A stretch of 64,000 nt of DNA, taken from Arenibacter troitsensis (GTDB lineage Bacteria; Bacteroidota; Bacteroidia; Flavobacteriales; Flavobacteriaceae). The notes beneath the pieces are model-generated. The model worked only from the letters and a program-made list of their open reading frames with translations. It was not told the DNA's origin and made no database searches. Position 1 is the stretch's first letter. Each line of letters opens with the position of its first letter. Shown here piece by piece: positions 40,460-50,455 of the stretch. The translations under genes and the position numbers were made by a program. The stretch is from positions 144,143-208,142 of the forward strand of contig NZ_FXAO01000005.1 of the NCBI RefSeq assembly GCF_900177645.1, written 5' to 3'.

Positions 40460-42115
40460 TTAGTACGGTTCTCCAGTACCTTGCAGCAACCACATTTTGG
40501 ACCAAGCACTATTGTTACTTACATCGTCACCTTTGAACGAAGTAGTTTCCAATTTCTGAATTGCCGCTTCAGCATTTTGTGTATTGTTATCTATCTCATC
40601 AATATGATAGTAGAAACGCAAGGGCAAAGCCGGACGTTTAGCTGCAGGACCTGCTTGTAAATCTGGTAAACCAGTTCTTCTATAATCGAACCAGGATTGA
40701 GCTGCAGAGGTCCAGCTTGCAATCCATTTTTGCTCCATAATATCTTCCAGGCCACCATAGGCAGCTCCAGCTATATAACTGGAATAGTCAGCTTCCAAGC
40801 CCCAAGCTTTCAGGGATTGTTTAACCCCTTCGTTATAATGCGCTTCCGCACCCCCCGAAGCCCAACCTTTCAAGGCTGCCTCGGCCAGGATAAAATGTAC
40901 CTCGGCAGCCGATATTAATCGAGATTTAAGCAGCGGCCCACTAGCCTCCTTATAAATATCATTTAATTGGGAAACATGTGGATTAAAGGACCCTTGGTTA
41001 AATTCCTTTTTTAAGTTATAAGCCGGTCCCAATGGTATGGCGGTAGGAAGTCCAACATATTCCTTGTCAAAATTCACCGGCACACCAACAATATCCAAAT
41101 GATCATCTACCAATTTTTGCCCAACATAGCGTTCTCCGTTTCTTATGTCATCCGTATCCTCTGCCTCTCCAGTAGCCAAAACCAATGGTATTTCAATCTT
41201 ATTGGCCCAAACCCCTAATCTGGGATCGTCCAGTGCCTGTAATGCTTCCACTAGGGTAGCTGCCATTTTAATTCTAAAATACGCACCTTGTGGATCTACA
41301 TCAAATTTAGTGTTGGTAGGCCAGGAGTCACTGGTACTGGTTCCAACATAATCTACATTGGCATCGTTGGAAGCATCCAAAATAAGGGGATATTGCCCAG
41401 GATTGGAAGATATTCTTCTTATGCCCTCTTCCGCCAAACCGGGTTCCTTTGCAGACAATCTCATATAATAGCGCAAGGCCAGGGAATTAGCGAATTTACG
41501 CCACTGTGATACGGTACCACTATAAAGTACATCCTGATTTGGTTGAATGCCAAAATATTCACTCTGATTTTTGGACAACAGGGTATTGGCCCGAGCCAAA
41601 TCGGCAAAAATACCCAAATAGATATCCTTTTGATCATCAAAAGAAGCATCAAAAAACTCAGCTCCCTCGTCACCCCTAAGCGCTTGGGAATAGGGAGCAT
41701 CTCCCCACAAATCCGTTATCATCCCAAACAGATAGGCTTTCATTACCAAACCTACCCCTATATGGAATTCCAAATTATCGGCTTCCGCCTTTTCAATTAA
41801 GGTTTTATTATTGGTCAACAGTCTATAATACCCGCTCCAACTATGGGAATCATTACTCCAGTCATAAGCATTATGCCCGCTAGACCAACCATCCTTTTGG
41901 GTGTGTTGCATAACACCGGCCATTTCACCGAATCCCAAACCGACCACATTCTTAGCGGTTCCCGAAATTACGGTACCCACCAATAGGTTGGGATCCACAT
42001 TGTCCGATCCAATTTGGTTGGGGTTTTCATTTAAATCCTCTAGACCGTGGCAGGAAACCAATACGATGAGTCCCAAAACCAATATGGCCATTTTACTTTT
42101 TATTTGATACATCAT
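40460..42115 (-). CDS. SusD-like outer-membrane lipoprotein (SusD-like_2 type, second pair)
   Basis: A 551-residue lipoprotein with signal MAILVLGLIVLVSCHGLEDL; the true start may be the Met at residue 2 or 9. It is the SusD-like_2 variety: LNENPNQIGSDNVDPNLLVG, VKAYLFGMITDLWGDAPYSQ-like (read as VMKAYLFGMITDLWGDAPYS), WRKFANSLALRYYMRLS, LISAAEVHFILAEAALKGWA and WIASWTSAAQSWFDYRRTGLP. It binds substrates for the SusC encoded 17 bp upstream. This subfamily often pairs with SusC for peptides or unusual glycans, so the substrate class is uncertain. Confidence 0.92.
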   Translation of the reverse strand: MMYQIKSKMAILVLGLIVLVSCHGLEDLNENPNQIGSDNVDPNLLVGTVISGTAKNVVGLGFGEMAGVMQHTQKDGWSSGHNAYDWSNDSHSWSGYYRLLTNNKTLIEKAEADNLEFHIGVGLVMKAYLFGMITDLWGDAPYSQALRGDEGAEFFDASFDDQKDIYLGIFADLARANTLLSKNQSEYFGIQPNQDVLYSGTVSQWRKFANSLALRYYMRLSAKEPGLAEEGIRRISSNPGQYPLILDASNDANVDYVGTSTSDSWPTNTKFDVDPQGAYFRIKMAATLVEALQALDDPRLGVWANKIEIPLVLATGEAEDTDDIRNGERYVGQKLVDDHLDIVGVPVNFDKEYVGLPTAIPLGPAYNLKKEFNQGSFNPHVSQLNDIYKEASGPLLKSRLISAAEVHFILAEAALKGWASGGAEAHYNEGVKQSLKAWGLEADYSSYIAGAAYGGLEDIMEQKWIASWTSAAQSWFDYRRTGLPDLQAGPAAKRPALPLRFYYHIDEIDNNTQNAEAAIQKLETTSFKGDDVSNNSAWSKMWLLQGTGEPY

Positions 42116-42132
42116 GATCTTAGTTTTTTATA

Positions 42133-45100
42133 TTAAAATGTTATACCAATTTTAAAACCTACCGGGATTACCCAGGGATCAACATTATACCGTTCTATAC
42201 CCTGTTTAAACTGTGTTCCCCTTTTATCCCTGCCTGATTCTGCCTGGAACGCCCTTTCAGGATCTACTCCAAAGGAAGAATCCTTGGTCCATAACATGAT
42301 ATTTCTGCTGTAAACGGATACACTAATATTATCCAATCCTGTCCTTTCTATCACCTTGTTGGGTAGGCTATAACTTAAGGACACCTCCCTTAGTTTAATA
42401 TAATCGGCATCGAACATATGGGGAGTTCCAAATTCCCAAGGATTCGCAACGGAAAAGGGAAGAAAAGTTGTTCCCACATCCCCTAAGTTCTCACTTTCCA
42501 ATATAAAGTTACCATTTTCATCATGGGTTCCCCTAACCCCTGGACTAAAAACTCCGTCATAAACCACGTTTCCACTAAAGGTCTCCGGAAAACCGCCATT
42601 ACCTGGTGTACCACCAACGGAAAGGAAATTCTCTCCGTAAATCAATTCATCGGCTCTATCCAGTACCCATTGTTTCAATTCCGGACCTGCTTCCGCTATT
42701 CCTGGATTAACCAAATTATCCAACAATTGTTGGCCGTAACCATCCTCTACCATGTATCTTGAGGTTTGTGACATATACTGTCCTCCCGAACGCCAATCGA
42801 AGGTCATATTCAAAGTAAAGTTTTTAAAGGTAAGGCTGGATTGTAGACCCATAATAAAATCTGGATTATAGTTCCCCACCTTTACACGTTCTTCCTCTGG
42901 CAACCATTCGGAATCTTCCGCCTGTCCAATAAGCGGATAACCAAAATATGGCGAATTGGGATCGGTAACCCTTTTAATCCTAGGAGAATACAGATTCCCT
43001 ACTAACCCGTCCTCACCGGTCGTAGGATCTGCAATATAAGCTCTGGAAACACTCTTATTTTCACTCCAAAGTTCAATATAATCAACTCCTGGAGCCAAGG
43101 CAACTACTTTAGATTCATTGGTAGTGTAGTTTAGATTGAGGTCCCAATTCCAATTTTCAGTTCTTACAGGGGTAATGCCCAAAGACAATTCATACCCCTT
43201 ACTCTCCAATACCCCGGCGTTTATACTTACACTACTGTATCCAGAAGATCCTGGAATGGGAATACTGGGAACAATTTGGTTCCTATTTTCAACCGTATAA
43301 TAAGTACCCTCAAAACGAAACCTGTTATTGAACATGGTCAAGTCTAGCCCCAATTCCTTGGAAGTGGCCTCTTCAGGCTCCAAGGTAGGCGTACTTAAAC
43401 TTCCTGGTGCCGAATACAATACCGCATTCTCCCATTGCCCTGCATTATTGTAATATGCACCCAACTGATAGGGACTGGTATCGTTACCCACTCTGGCCCA
43501 ACCGCCCCTAAGTTTAAATAGATCTACCTTAGGAATATCTACAACCTCGCTCAGCAAGAAACTCAAGGATGCTGAAGGATAAAAATAAGAACGATTATCT
43601 ACAGGCAAGGTACTGGACCAATCGTTCCTAGCTGTTACGTCCAGATACAACATGTCCATAAAACCAAAGTTACCTAGTGCATACACACTATTGATTCCCC
43701 TTTCGCTTATAAAACTGGAATAATTCAATGCCGTTGGGGCAATGTTTGAAACCGTAAAAAGGTCTGGTACCACAAGTCCCACACGTGAAGAAGCCGAATT
43801 ATTCAAGCCTGAATTCTTTTGGTACATCAGGTTTCCACCCCCGGAGATACTGAAATCAAAATCCCCAAAATCCTTGGTAAAAGTGGCCAATAGATCTACG
43901 TTGGTCTCCACACCATCTGTCTTGGAGATTCCATAGGTACCATTGTTGGATTCGGCACTATAACCTGGAGACATTTTAGTCTCTTGGGTCTGATTATAAC
44001 TATTTAAATTATAACTACTTCGCAACTTAAAGGAAGGAGAAATATTCCAATCCAACACCATGTTCCCATATACCCTGTATCGAGAATAACTGTTATTTAC
44101 CCCATAAGCCAAGAAATAAGGGTTATTGTAGCCTGGCGCCAAGGTTAGTACATCCGTTCCAGGAAGGTCATAATCCCTTAAAAGGCCCAAATCAATATTG
44201 GCCGGAGTAGAATATGCCCATTGTAAAGGATTGGCACCCCTGTTGGAGGCCGGCCTGTTATCAGCATAACTGTGCACCACGTTTACATTGGTACTCAAAA
44301 TTAACTTATCGTTCAGACTTGATGAGGCCGATAAGGAGAAGCTATTCCTGTTGACATCGGAATTGGGGACAAGACCGGTATTCTGCATATTGGTCACCCC
44401 CATTCTATAGTTCATAAACTCAGTACTATTGGTAACCTCAAGACTATTGGTGGTTGTAATTCCGGTCTGTACAAAATTCCTTACGTTATTCGGGTATGAT
44501 TTCAATTCCGTTGGAATAGGAGCGCCATTGGCATCCCGAGGAGCGTTCCACTGTACCGCAAAATATCCACGATCCAATTCCGGACCACCGTTGCCTCCAG
44601 ATAATTGAACATCTGGAAGTAGGTAACTACCACCTTGTGATTCAGGAGAAAAAGAGAACAGACCTGAAGCAAACCTAGTTTGTTGTTCAAGGAATCTATA
44701 AGGAACATCGAACACCGTATTGGTAGTAAAGGAAACTTTCATTTTTTCCTTGTCCTTCGCTTTTTTGGTAGTAATCAACACTACCCCATTACCTGCTCTT
44801 GATCCATATAAGGCAGCAGCACTAGGACCTTTAAGGATGCTTACATCTTCTATACTGTTTGGATCCAAATCCGATACGGCATTTCCGTAATCCACGCGGT
44901 TGTCACTACCAAAACCTCCTATATTGTTCAAAGAGTTGGTAACCGGAACCCCATCTATAACAAATAACGGTTGGTTGTCCGAACTAAGGGATATGGCCCC
45001 ACGAATTACCATACTAACCGAAGAACCTGTACCTCCAGTGGAGTTTAGCGTTACACCCGCTACCTTTCCGGACAGTGAGTTTAAAACGTTTTCTTGGGCA

Positions 45101-45534
45101 ACCCTTGTTAGCTCCTCCCCTGCTACATTTTCTACGGAATAACCTAAAGACTTATCTTCCCTTTTTATACCTAGGGCCGTTACTACCACCTCGTCCAATG
45201 CCTGTGCACCAGGGGCCAAGGCAATATTAATGGAGGTTTTTCCGTTTACTGCCACTTCCTGAGTTTCAAAACCTAAATAGGAATAAACTAAGGTACCGTT
45301 ACCGTTGGGAACATTAATACTGTAGTTACCATCAAAATCTGATGAAACTCCCTGGGAAGTCCCTTTAAGTACGATACTGACCCCTGGCAATGGCATTCCA
45401 TCTTCGGAAGATGTAACACTACCTGTTACCGTATGTTGAGCAGATTGGGCCATTAGCGAAGTGGTGCAAAAAACTAGCAACACCATGGACATTTGCCCAA
45501 ACATCCGAATTTTATTTTTTAAATATGTGTTCAT
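42133..45534 (-). CDS. SusC/RagA family TonB-dependent receptor (second pair)
   Basis: A 1,133-residue protein. The signal peptide (to SLMAQ) is followed by a CarboxypepD-reg-like domain (HTVTGSVTSSEDGMPLPGVS), the TonB-box region LDEVVVTALGIKREDKSLGY, the plug (LTRVAQENVLNSLSGKVAGV, FVIDGVPVTNSL, VSILKGPSAAALYGSRAGNG) and a large barrel ending VIPVGFKIGITF. The ALGIKRE form of the TonB box marks the subgroup that pairs with SusD-like_2 proteins, consistent with the next gene. It follows the PKD lipoprotein by 51 bp. Confidence 0.94.
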   Translation of the reverse strand: MNTYLKNKIRMFGQMSMVLLVFCTTSLMAQSAQHTVTGSVTSSEDGMPLPGVSIVLKGTSQGVSSDFDGNYSINVPNGNGTLVYSYLGFETQEVAVNGKTSINIALAPGAQALDEVVVTALGIKREDKSLGYSVENVAGEELTRVAQENVLNSLSGKVAGVTLNSTGGTGSSVSMVIRGAISLSSDNQPLFVIDGVPVTNSLNNIGGFGSDNRVDYGNAVSDLDPNSIEDVSILKGPSAAALYGSRAGNGVVLITTKKAKDKEKMKVSFTTNTVFDVPYRFLEQQTRFASGLFSFSPESQGGSYLLPDVQLSGGNGGPELDRGYFAVQWNAPRDANGAPIPTELKSYPNNVRNFVQTGITTTNSLEVTNSTEFMNYRMGVTNMQNTGLVPNSDVNRNSFSLSASSSLNDKLILSTNVNVVHSYADNRPASNRGANPLQWAYSTPANIDLGLLRDYDLPGTDVLTLAPGYNNPYFLAYGVNNSYSRYRVYGNMVLDWNISPSFKLRSSYNLNSYNQTQETKMSPGYSAESNNGTYGISKTDGVETNVDLLATFTKDFGDFDFSISGGGNLMYQKNSGLNNSASSRVGLVVPDLFTVSNIAPTALNYSSFISERGINSVYALGNFGFMDMLYLDVTARNDWSSTLPVDNRSYFYPSASLSFLLSEVVDIPKVDLFKLRGGWARVGNDTSPYQLGAYYNNAGQWENAVLYSAPGSLSTPTLEPEEATSKELGLDLTMFNNRFRFEGTYYTVENRNQIVPSIPIPGSSGYSSVSINAGVLESKGYELSLGITPVRTENWNWDLNLNYTTNESKVVALAPGVDYIELWSENKSVSRAYIADPTTGEDGLVGNLYSPRIKRVTDPNSPYFGYPLIGQAEDSEWLPEEERVKVGNYNPDFIMGLQSSLTFKNFTLNMTFDWRSGGQYMSQTSRYMVEDGYGQQLLDNLVNPGIAEAGPELKQWVLDRADELIYGENFLSVGGTPGNGGFPETFSGNVVYDGVFSPGVRGTHDENGNFILESENLGDVGTTFLPFSVANPWEFGTPHMFDADYIKLREVSLSYSLPNKVIERTGLDNISVSVYSRNIMLWTKDSSFGVDPERAFQAESGRDKRGTQFKQGIERYNVDPWVIPVGFKIGITF

Positions 45535-45585
45535 AGAATTATTTTGTAGTTAGTTATTTATATTAGATGCTTACGCCATAATTTA

Positions 45586-46524
45586 TTACTTCACAACTTC
45601 AAAAGTAAACACTAAGGCATGTGTATTTACCCCAATAAAATCTTGCGAAGCTGCCATAAACATAACCACCCTCATAGAATTATCCTTTATTTCCTGTACA
45701 ATCACTTTGCTCTGAAAATCCTTGAATCCAAGAAAACCATTTCCAGAAAAATCAAGCGTGGCTACATTACCAAAATTTAATACGCCGCCCGGACCATATA
45801 CCGAAGGCACATTCAAATCCTCATTTTCCACAAAAGTAAAAGTTAGATTATCATCGGGTGTAAACAGCCCCGTACAAAGACCATAATCCTGACCATTGGG
45901 ATTTACAACACCACCAAAGCCCGCAGTTACTATTTGGTAAACCAAACCACTAAAAACCGCACCATCGGCCTTGGTATCAATCTCATAACCTCCCTCAAAG
46001 TGGAAAGTAAAGGTATCCTCGTAAACCTCACCCATCCCCAACAATCCTAATATTCCAGTAGCCAATGGCTGCTCTATGGGACTTAAATCAGCATCGGCAT
46101 CCGCCAACTTATCAGCAGCCGAATGTGCACTTGCAATCCTCCAAGTTTTACCATTGGTAGCAGTTGGTCCACCTGTAAGCAAGATATATGGAGTAAGATC
46201 AATGGCAAGTGTAATTTCCTTGCTAACAGAACTTCCATCTGAAGATGTGGCCGTTAACTTGGCCGTATAGTACCCCCCATCAGAATAAACATGTACCGGG
46301 TTTTTCTCACTGCTAGTAGATCCATCCCCAAAATCCCACGTCCATGACACAGCATTATTGGTCAACCCCTGGAAGGCTACTTTTTTCCCAACGACACTTT
46401 GAAAAATATCGGCGGAAAGAGGAATATCATTCGAACCTGAACTATCATCTGAGCTACAGGAAGACAGGGATAGCATCATCGAAAATAAAATTCCATACAA
46501 CAGTATTAGATTTTTTTTAGTCAT
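45586..46524 (-). CDS. PKD-domain surface lipoprotein, first gene of the second Sus unit
   Basis: A 312-residue lipoprotein (lipobox SLSSC, then SSDDSSGSND). A PKD domain (about residues 36-110) shows GKKVAFQGLTNNAVSWTWDF and GDGSTSSEKNPVHVYSDGGY. The remaining 200 residues (KTWRIASAHSAADKLADADA, DTFTFHFEGGYEIDT, DFSGNGFLGF) resemble the glycan-binding modules found after PKD domains in SusE/SusF-position proteins. It probably binds glycan at the surface. Unusually it comes before susC in the operon rather than after susD. Confidence 0.85.
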   Translation of the reverse strand: MTKKNLILLYGILFSMMLSLSSCSSDDSSGSNDIPLSADIFQSVVGKKVAFQGLTNNAVSWTWDFGDGSTSSEKNPVHVYSDGGYYTAKLTATSSDGSSVSKEITLAIDLTPYILLTGGPTATNGKTWRIASAHSAADKLADADADLSPIEQPLATGILGLLGMGEVYEDTFTFHFEGGYEIDTKADGAVFSGLVYQIVTAGFGGVVNPNGQDYGLCTGLFTPDDNLTFTFVENEDLNVPSVYGPGGVLNFGNVATLDFSGNGFLGFKDFQSKVIVQEIKDNSMRVVMFMAASQDFIGVNTHALVFTFEVVK

Positions 46525-46827
46525 AAATAACAGTTTTTAGTTAGTTTTTTCTGCAGTCAAAGATCAAAAATTAACGATTGCCAAAATCTTGTTCCCAGTT
46601 TGATAACCTCAGGTTAACGATATGTTAATTTAAGAACCTTTTGATTACACTATTACCAAAAATATATTTAAATTTTTCAAAACAATTCAGATATATTATT
46701 AAATATGCATTAAATATTAACCCTCGATTTAGGAAATTAAATATATTTTTGTAAAATAAGTCAATATTCTTATTAAGTTTTATGCATGCATAATAGGAGC
46801 ATTTTTAACATTTAAATGTGAAGATTT
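46525..46827. promoter_or_regulatory. Divergent regulatory region of the second polysaccharide locus
   Basis: A 303-bp AT-rich region without a gene. On the minus strand, TTG (46683-46685), an 18-bp spacer and TATTTTTG (46657-46664) could drive the PKD-susC-susD unit. On the plus strand, TATTTTTG (46744-46751) lies 76 bp before the ceramidase-like gene. A 13-bp perfect palindrome, TAACCTCAGGTTA (46604-46616), sits between the minus-strand promoter and its gene, where a repressor could block transcription. The boxes lie in AT-rich DNA, so chance matches are possible. Confidence 0.45.
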
Positions 46828-48114
46828 ATGAAAATTTATTCTTACAAAGCCTGTAAGTCAATTTTGATGTTACAAATCTTTATCTTTATTGTTTCCTTCC
46901 AAGTACATTGCCAGCAACTAAAGGCGGGTGCGGCCAAACGAATAATTACCCCCGACCCCCTGATTGCCGTTTCCGGCGGTGTGGGCACCCCCAAACCCAC
47001 TACCGAAAAGAAAGGTGAACTTTATGTTAGGGCCATGGTTCTGGAAAAGGGAAACGAAAAAATTGCCATTGTTAATATAGACAATCTGGGATGGCCGGCG
47101 GCACTCGGCAATAGGGCAAGGAAATTGATCAAGGATATTCCGTTCAACAACATACTCATCGGTGCCACGCATACCCATAGCGCTCCCGATGCGTATGCTT
47201 TCCCTGATGAAAAAGGTAATAATGCAGCCGATTTAAAATATCTTGACTGGTGCGTAACACAAATTGCCGATGCCGTAAATGAAGCCTCAGCAAATCTGGA
47301 ACCCGCAAAATTAAAAATAGCTGTTGGCGAAGCCCTGGGCAAAATAGCCTACAATTATTACGCCCCTGAATTGTACGACCCCAGATGCGGTATAATACAG
47401 GCACTCGGGACCAAGGGCAAAAACAAGGACCTGCCCATAGTAACTTTGGTAAACTATGCCATTCATCCAGAGATCATAGGTAGCGATCAGGGAATATTGA
47501 GTCCAGATCTAATAGGCCCCTTATACGATAGAATTGAAGCCAAAGCAGGTGGAATGGCCTTGTTTATGAACGGTGCCCAAGGAGGCATGGTAACGGCAGA
47601 TAATAGGCGCGACAATAATATGGAAGCCAATGATTGGGAAGAATGCACACGTATAGGAAACCTTTTGGCGGACGAGGCCCTAAGGATTTTATCCGACGCT
47701 AAGATTCAGGAGGACCCAAAGATCTTTTGTACTTCCATCCAGGCCGAATTCCCAATAGATTCGGAAATGATGCGGTATATTATAAACAATTCGCCTTTAC
47801 AAATGGGAAACTCCGACCGTTTTATTAATACAACCCTTAACCTATTAAATATTGGATCGGCCCAAATACTGACCATACCTGGTGAAGCCCTACCCAATAT
47901 AGGATTCTATTTAAAAAGAAATATGCCCACGGAACATCCCTTTCTTTTTGGGCTGACCAATGATGCATTTGGGTATATTTTGACCAAAGAAGATTTTAAC
48001 AGTTTTAAAAGATATATGTATGTAAGTCGCACTAGCCTAGGGGAAAAAACAGGAGAAATCCTTATCAATGATTTATTGACCCTCATCCAAAATAGTCCAA
48101 AACCTGATAAATAA
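46828..48114 (+). CDS. Neutral/alkaline ceramidase N-domain-like secreted protein (copy 1)
   Basis: A 428-residue protein with a signal peptide ending near HCQQ. It resembles the catalytic N-domain of neutral ceramidases: KAGAAKRIITPDPLIAVSGG, then GATHTHSAPDAY with the zinc His-x-His, NYAIHPEIIGSD with a further His, and MNGAQGGMVT corresponding to the nucleophile region. True neutral ceramidases are about 650-700 residues and carry a C-terminal Ig-like domain that is missing here. Such short forms are common in Bacteroidota with no proven substrate; amide hydrolysis of an acylated sugar or lipid is plausible. It heads the plus-strand unit. Confidence 0.82.
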   Translation: MKIYSYKACKSILMLQIFIFIVSFQVHCQQLKAGAAKRIITPDPLIAVSGGVGTPKPTTEKKGELYVRAMVLEKGNEKIAIVNIDNLGWPAALGNRARKLIKDIPFNNILIGATHTHSAPDAYAFPDEKGNNAADLKYLDWCVTQIADAVNEASANLEPAKLKIAVGEALGKIAYNYYAPELYDPRCGIIQALGTKGKNKDLPIVTLVNYAIHPEIIGSDQGILSPDLIGPLYDRIEAKAGGMALFMNGAQGGMVTADNRRDNNMEANDWEECTRIGNLLADEALRILSDAKIQEDPKIFCTSIQAEFPIDSEMMRYIINNSPLQMGNSDRFINTTLNLLNIGSAQILTIPGEALPNIGFYLKRNMPTEHPFLFGLTNDAFGYILTKEDFNSFKRYMYVSRTSLGEKTGEILINDLLTLIQNSPKPDK

Positions 48115-48146
48115 AACAATTCTTAACCTTTTAATACAAGTTCCAA

Positions 48147-49532
48147 ATGAAAAAGTTGGTTTCTATTTTTTTATCGATGTCCTTATTATTTGTTTTTTCC
48201 TGTAAGGACAGTCCAAAAAAACTGGTGGAAAACATAGCCCCAGCAGCAACTAAGATAACCCCTTCCATTGCGTTGCAAAGCTACCTAAACAATGACGACA
48301 CAACGTATAAATGGGAACTAAAGGAGAATTACGCCATAGGGGATGTCACCGCCTATGAGCTTATGCTGACCTCCCAAAAATGGCGCGAACATGTCTGGAA
48401 CCATGAACTTACCGTATTGGTTCCCAATGAAGTTGCCCATGATGGAGCACTACTATTAATCACAGGTGGCAGCATAAAAGAGGGGATACCCAATTGGTCA
48501 TCCAATGAAGAGGACAAGAAATCCATCAGTTTTGCCCAAGTAGCAGATAAGAACAAGGCCATAGTAGCCATTGTAAGACAGGTTCCCAACCAACCTTTGT
48601 ACGATGGCCTTACGGAAGATGCACTTATATCGTATACCCTCCACAATTACAAAAATGACAAGGACCCAACATGGCCTTTGTTATTTCCAATGGTAAAAAG
48701 CGCCGTCAGAGCCATGGATGCCGTACAAGAATTCACTAGCAAAAACCTTCAAAAGGAGATAACACGATTTACGGTAACAGGGGCTTCCAAAAGGGGTTGG
48801 ACGACTTGGTTGACCGGAGCAAACGACAAGAGGGTCGAGACCATTGCTCCGATGGTAATAGATGTTTTAAATATGCCCGTAAGTCTGGATTATCAAATTA
48901 CGGCCTGGAACGAATATAGTATACAGATCAACGACTATATTCAACTGGAAATCCCTCAAACCGTAGGAACTGAGGATGGAAAAGCCATAACGCAAATGGT
49001 TGACCCATATTCCTATAGGGCCAATTTAACCATGCCCAAATTAATATTTATCGGCACCAATGATGAGTACTGGCCTGTGGATGCCATCAAAAACTATATT
49101 GATGATATTCCTGGCGAAAATTATATACATTATGTGCCCAATGCCGGCCATGACCTTGGTGACGGGGAACAGGCCTTAAGGGCCTTGAGCGCCTTTTGGG
49201 GAAAATCACTGAAGAAAACGCCACAGGCCTCATTATCCTATGACCTAACGACCGATAATACCTCGGCGACCCTAACGGTAAAAACCACTTCCGATGAACT
49301 TGAAAATGCCTATATATGGTCTGCAGATTCCTCGGATCGGGACTTTAGGGACGAAACATGGACCTCCAAAAAATTGGACTCCAAAAACCACGACCAGATT
49401 TTACAGCAGGTAAAATTTCCTACAAGTGGTTATAAGGCATTTTATATAGATTTGGAGTATAAAGACCCCAACGGCGGAAAATACACCAAGAGTACCAGAA
49501 TGTATGTAGCGGACGACGATGAAATCCTATAA
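48147..49532 (+). CDS. PhoPQ-activated pathogenicity-related (PqaA-like) protein, lipoprotein
   Basis: A 461-residue lipoprotein (lipobox VFSC, then KDSPKK). It matches the PqaA family: LTSQKWREHVWNHELTVLVP, GALLLITGG, AIVRQVPNQPLY, FTVTGASKRGWTTWLTGAND, VETIAPMVIDVLNM, FIGTNDEYWPVDAIKNY and VPNAGHDLGDGEQ. The fold is alpha/beta-hydrolase-like, with a Ser in GASKRGW, Asp in NDEYW and His in AGHD as the likely triad, suggesting esterase activity. The family is named after a Salmonella gene; its biochemical role is unknown. Its last 14 bases overlap the next gene. Confidence 0.87.
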   Translation: MKKLVSIFLSMSLLFVFSCKDSPKKLVENIAPAATKITPSIALQSYLNNDDTTYKWELKENYAIGDVTAYELMLTSQKWREHVWNHELTVLVPNEVAHDGALLLITGGSIKEGIPNWSSNEEDKKSISFAQVADKNKAIVAIVRQVPNQPLYDGLTEDALISYTLHNYKNDKDPTWPLLFPMVKSAVRAMDAVQEFTSKNLQKEITRFTVTGASKRGWTTWLTGANDKRVETIAPMVIDVLNMPVSLDYQITAWNEYSIQINDYIQLEIPQTVGTEDGKAITQMVDPYSYRANLTMPKLIFIGTNDEYWPVDAIKNYIDDIPGENYIHYVPNAGHDLGDGEQALRALSAFWGKSLKKTPQASLSYDLTTDNTSATLTVKTTSDELENAYIWSADSSDRDFRDETWTSKKLDSKNHDQILQQVKFPTSGYKAFYIDLEYKDPNGGKYTKSTRMYVADDDEIL

Positions 49533-50436
49533 GAAAAAACGGATATATTGGTTTTTTGGTATTATCACCATTCTCCTCCTATTGGCATTTACCATCATTT
49601 TCGCCGGTGATACTAGTGAGACTTTTCCGGTAAGGGAATATTATACCTATGACAAGGCCATCCCGCTTAAAGATACCCTTAGTCTATTAAAGGACACTAC
49701 AGATTTTAAGTTATATCACTTATCTTACTATAGTGTTCACCATAAAAAGGTAACAGGCCTTTTGAGCCTACCCAAAAATGCCACATCTCCCCTACCCGTA
49801 GTTATATTAATGCACGGTCTTGGAGACCACAAAAAGGTAGATTATGTATCCTACGGAAACGAACTTTTCCTTAAAAACGGTTATGCCGTGTTAAGGATAG
49901 ACTTCAGCGGGCACGGGGAAAGAAAAGAAGATGTATACGATTTTAACCTTACAGGGAAATATAAACACTGGAGCAGGAACATTATTAGTCAGACCGTATT
50001 CGACCTAAGACGGGCGGTCGACTTTATCGAAACACGGGATGAACTGGATGCCCAGAGAATTGGATACTACGGCATCAGTTTAGGTGGCATTACAGGCACC
50101 ATTTTTTGCGGAATAGATAATCGAATAAAAGTTCCAATTGTAGCCTTGGCTGGTGGACAATTAAATTTATTGTACGAAAAAGAAGCATTGACCAAGGAGG
50201 CAAAAGATTTTGTTAGCATCATTGAACCCTTAAACTTTGTAAAGCAGATTGCTCCCCGTCCTTTACTTATGTTAAATGCAAAAAATGATGAAATAGTACC
50301 TCCCTTAATGAGCAGACTGCTTTTTAAAGCTGCAGAAGCGCCCAAAGAAATTATATGGTACGATGCAAAACATCGCGATGCCCCTATAGATACCATTTAT
50401 GGTGACGGGCTCAATTGGTTTAGAGAATATTTATAA
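49519..50436 (+). CDS. Alpha/beta hydrolase (acetyl-xylan-esterase/dienelactone-hydrolase type), membrane-anchored
   Basis: A 305-residue protein. A basic start and one hydrophobic segment (about residues 9-28) anchor or export it. The catalytic core shows VVILMHGLGDHKKVDY with the oxyanion region, YYGISLGG with the nucleophile Ser, NAKNDEIVPPLM with the acid Asp, and AKHRDAP with the His. It overlaps the PqaA-like gene by 14 bp, so translation is coupled. It probably removes ester-linked groups from the glycan handled by this locus. Confidence 0.85.
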   Translation: MKSYKKKRIYWFFGIITILLLLAFTIIFAGDTSETFPVREYYTYDKAIPLKDTLSLLKDTTDFKLYHLSYYSVHHKKVTGLLSLPKNATSPLPVVILMHGLGDHKKVDYVSYGNELFLKNGYAVLRIDFSGHGERKEDVYDFNLTGKYKHWSRNIISQTVFDLRRAVDFIETRDELDAQRIGYYGISLGGITGTIFCGIDNRIKVPIVALAGGQLNLLYEKEALTKEAKDFVSIIEPLNFVKQIAPRPLLMLNAKNDEIVPPLMSRLLFKAAEAPKEIIWYDAKHRDAPIDTIYGDGLNWFREYL

Positions 50437-50455
50437 ATTACAATATCAATAAAAA

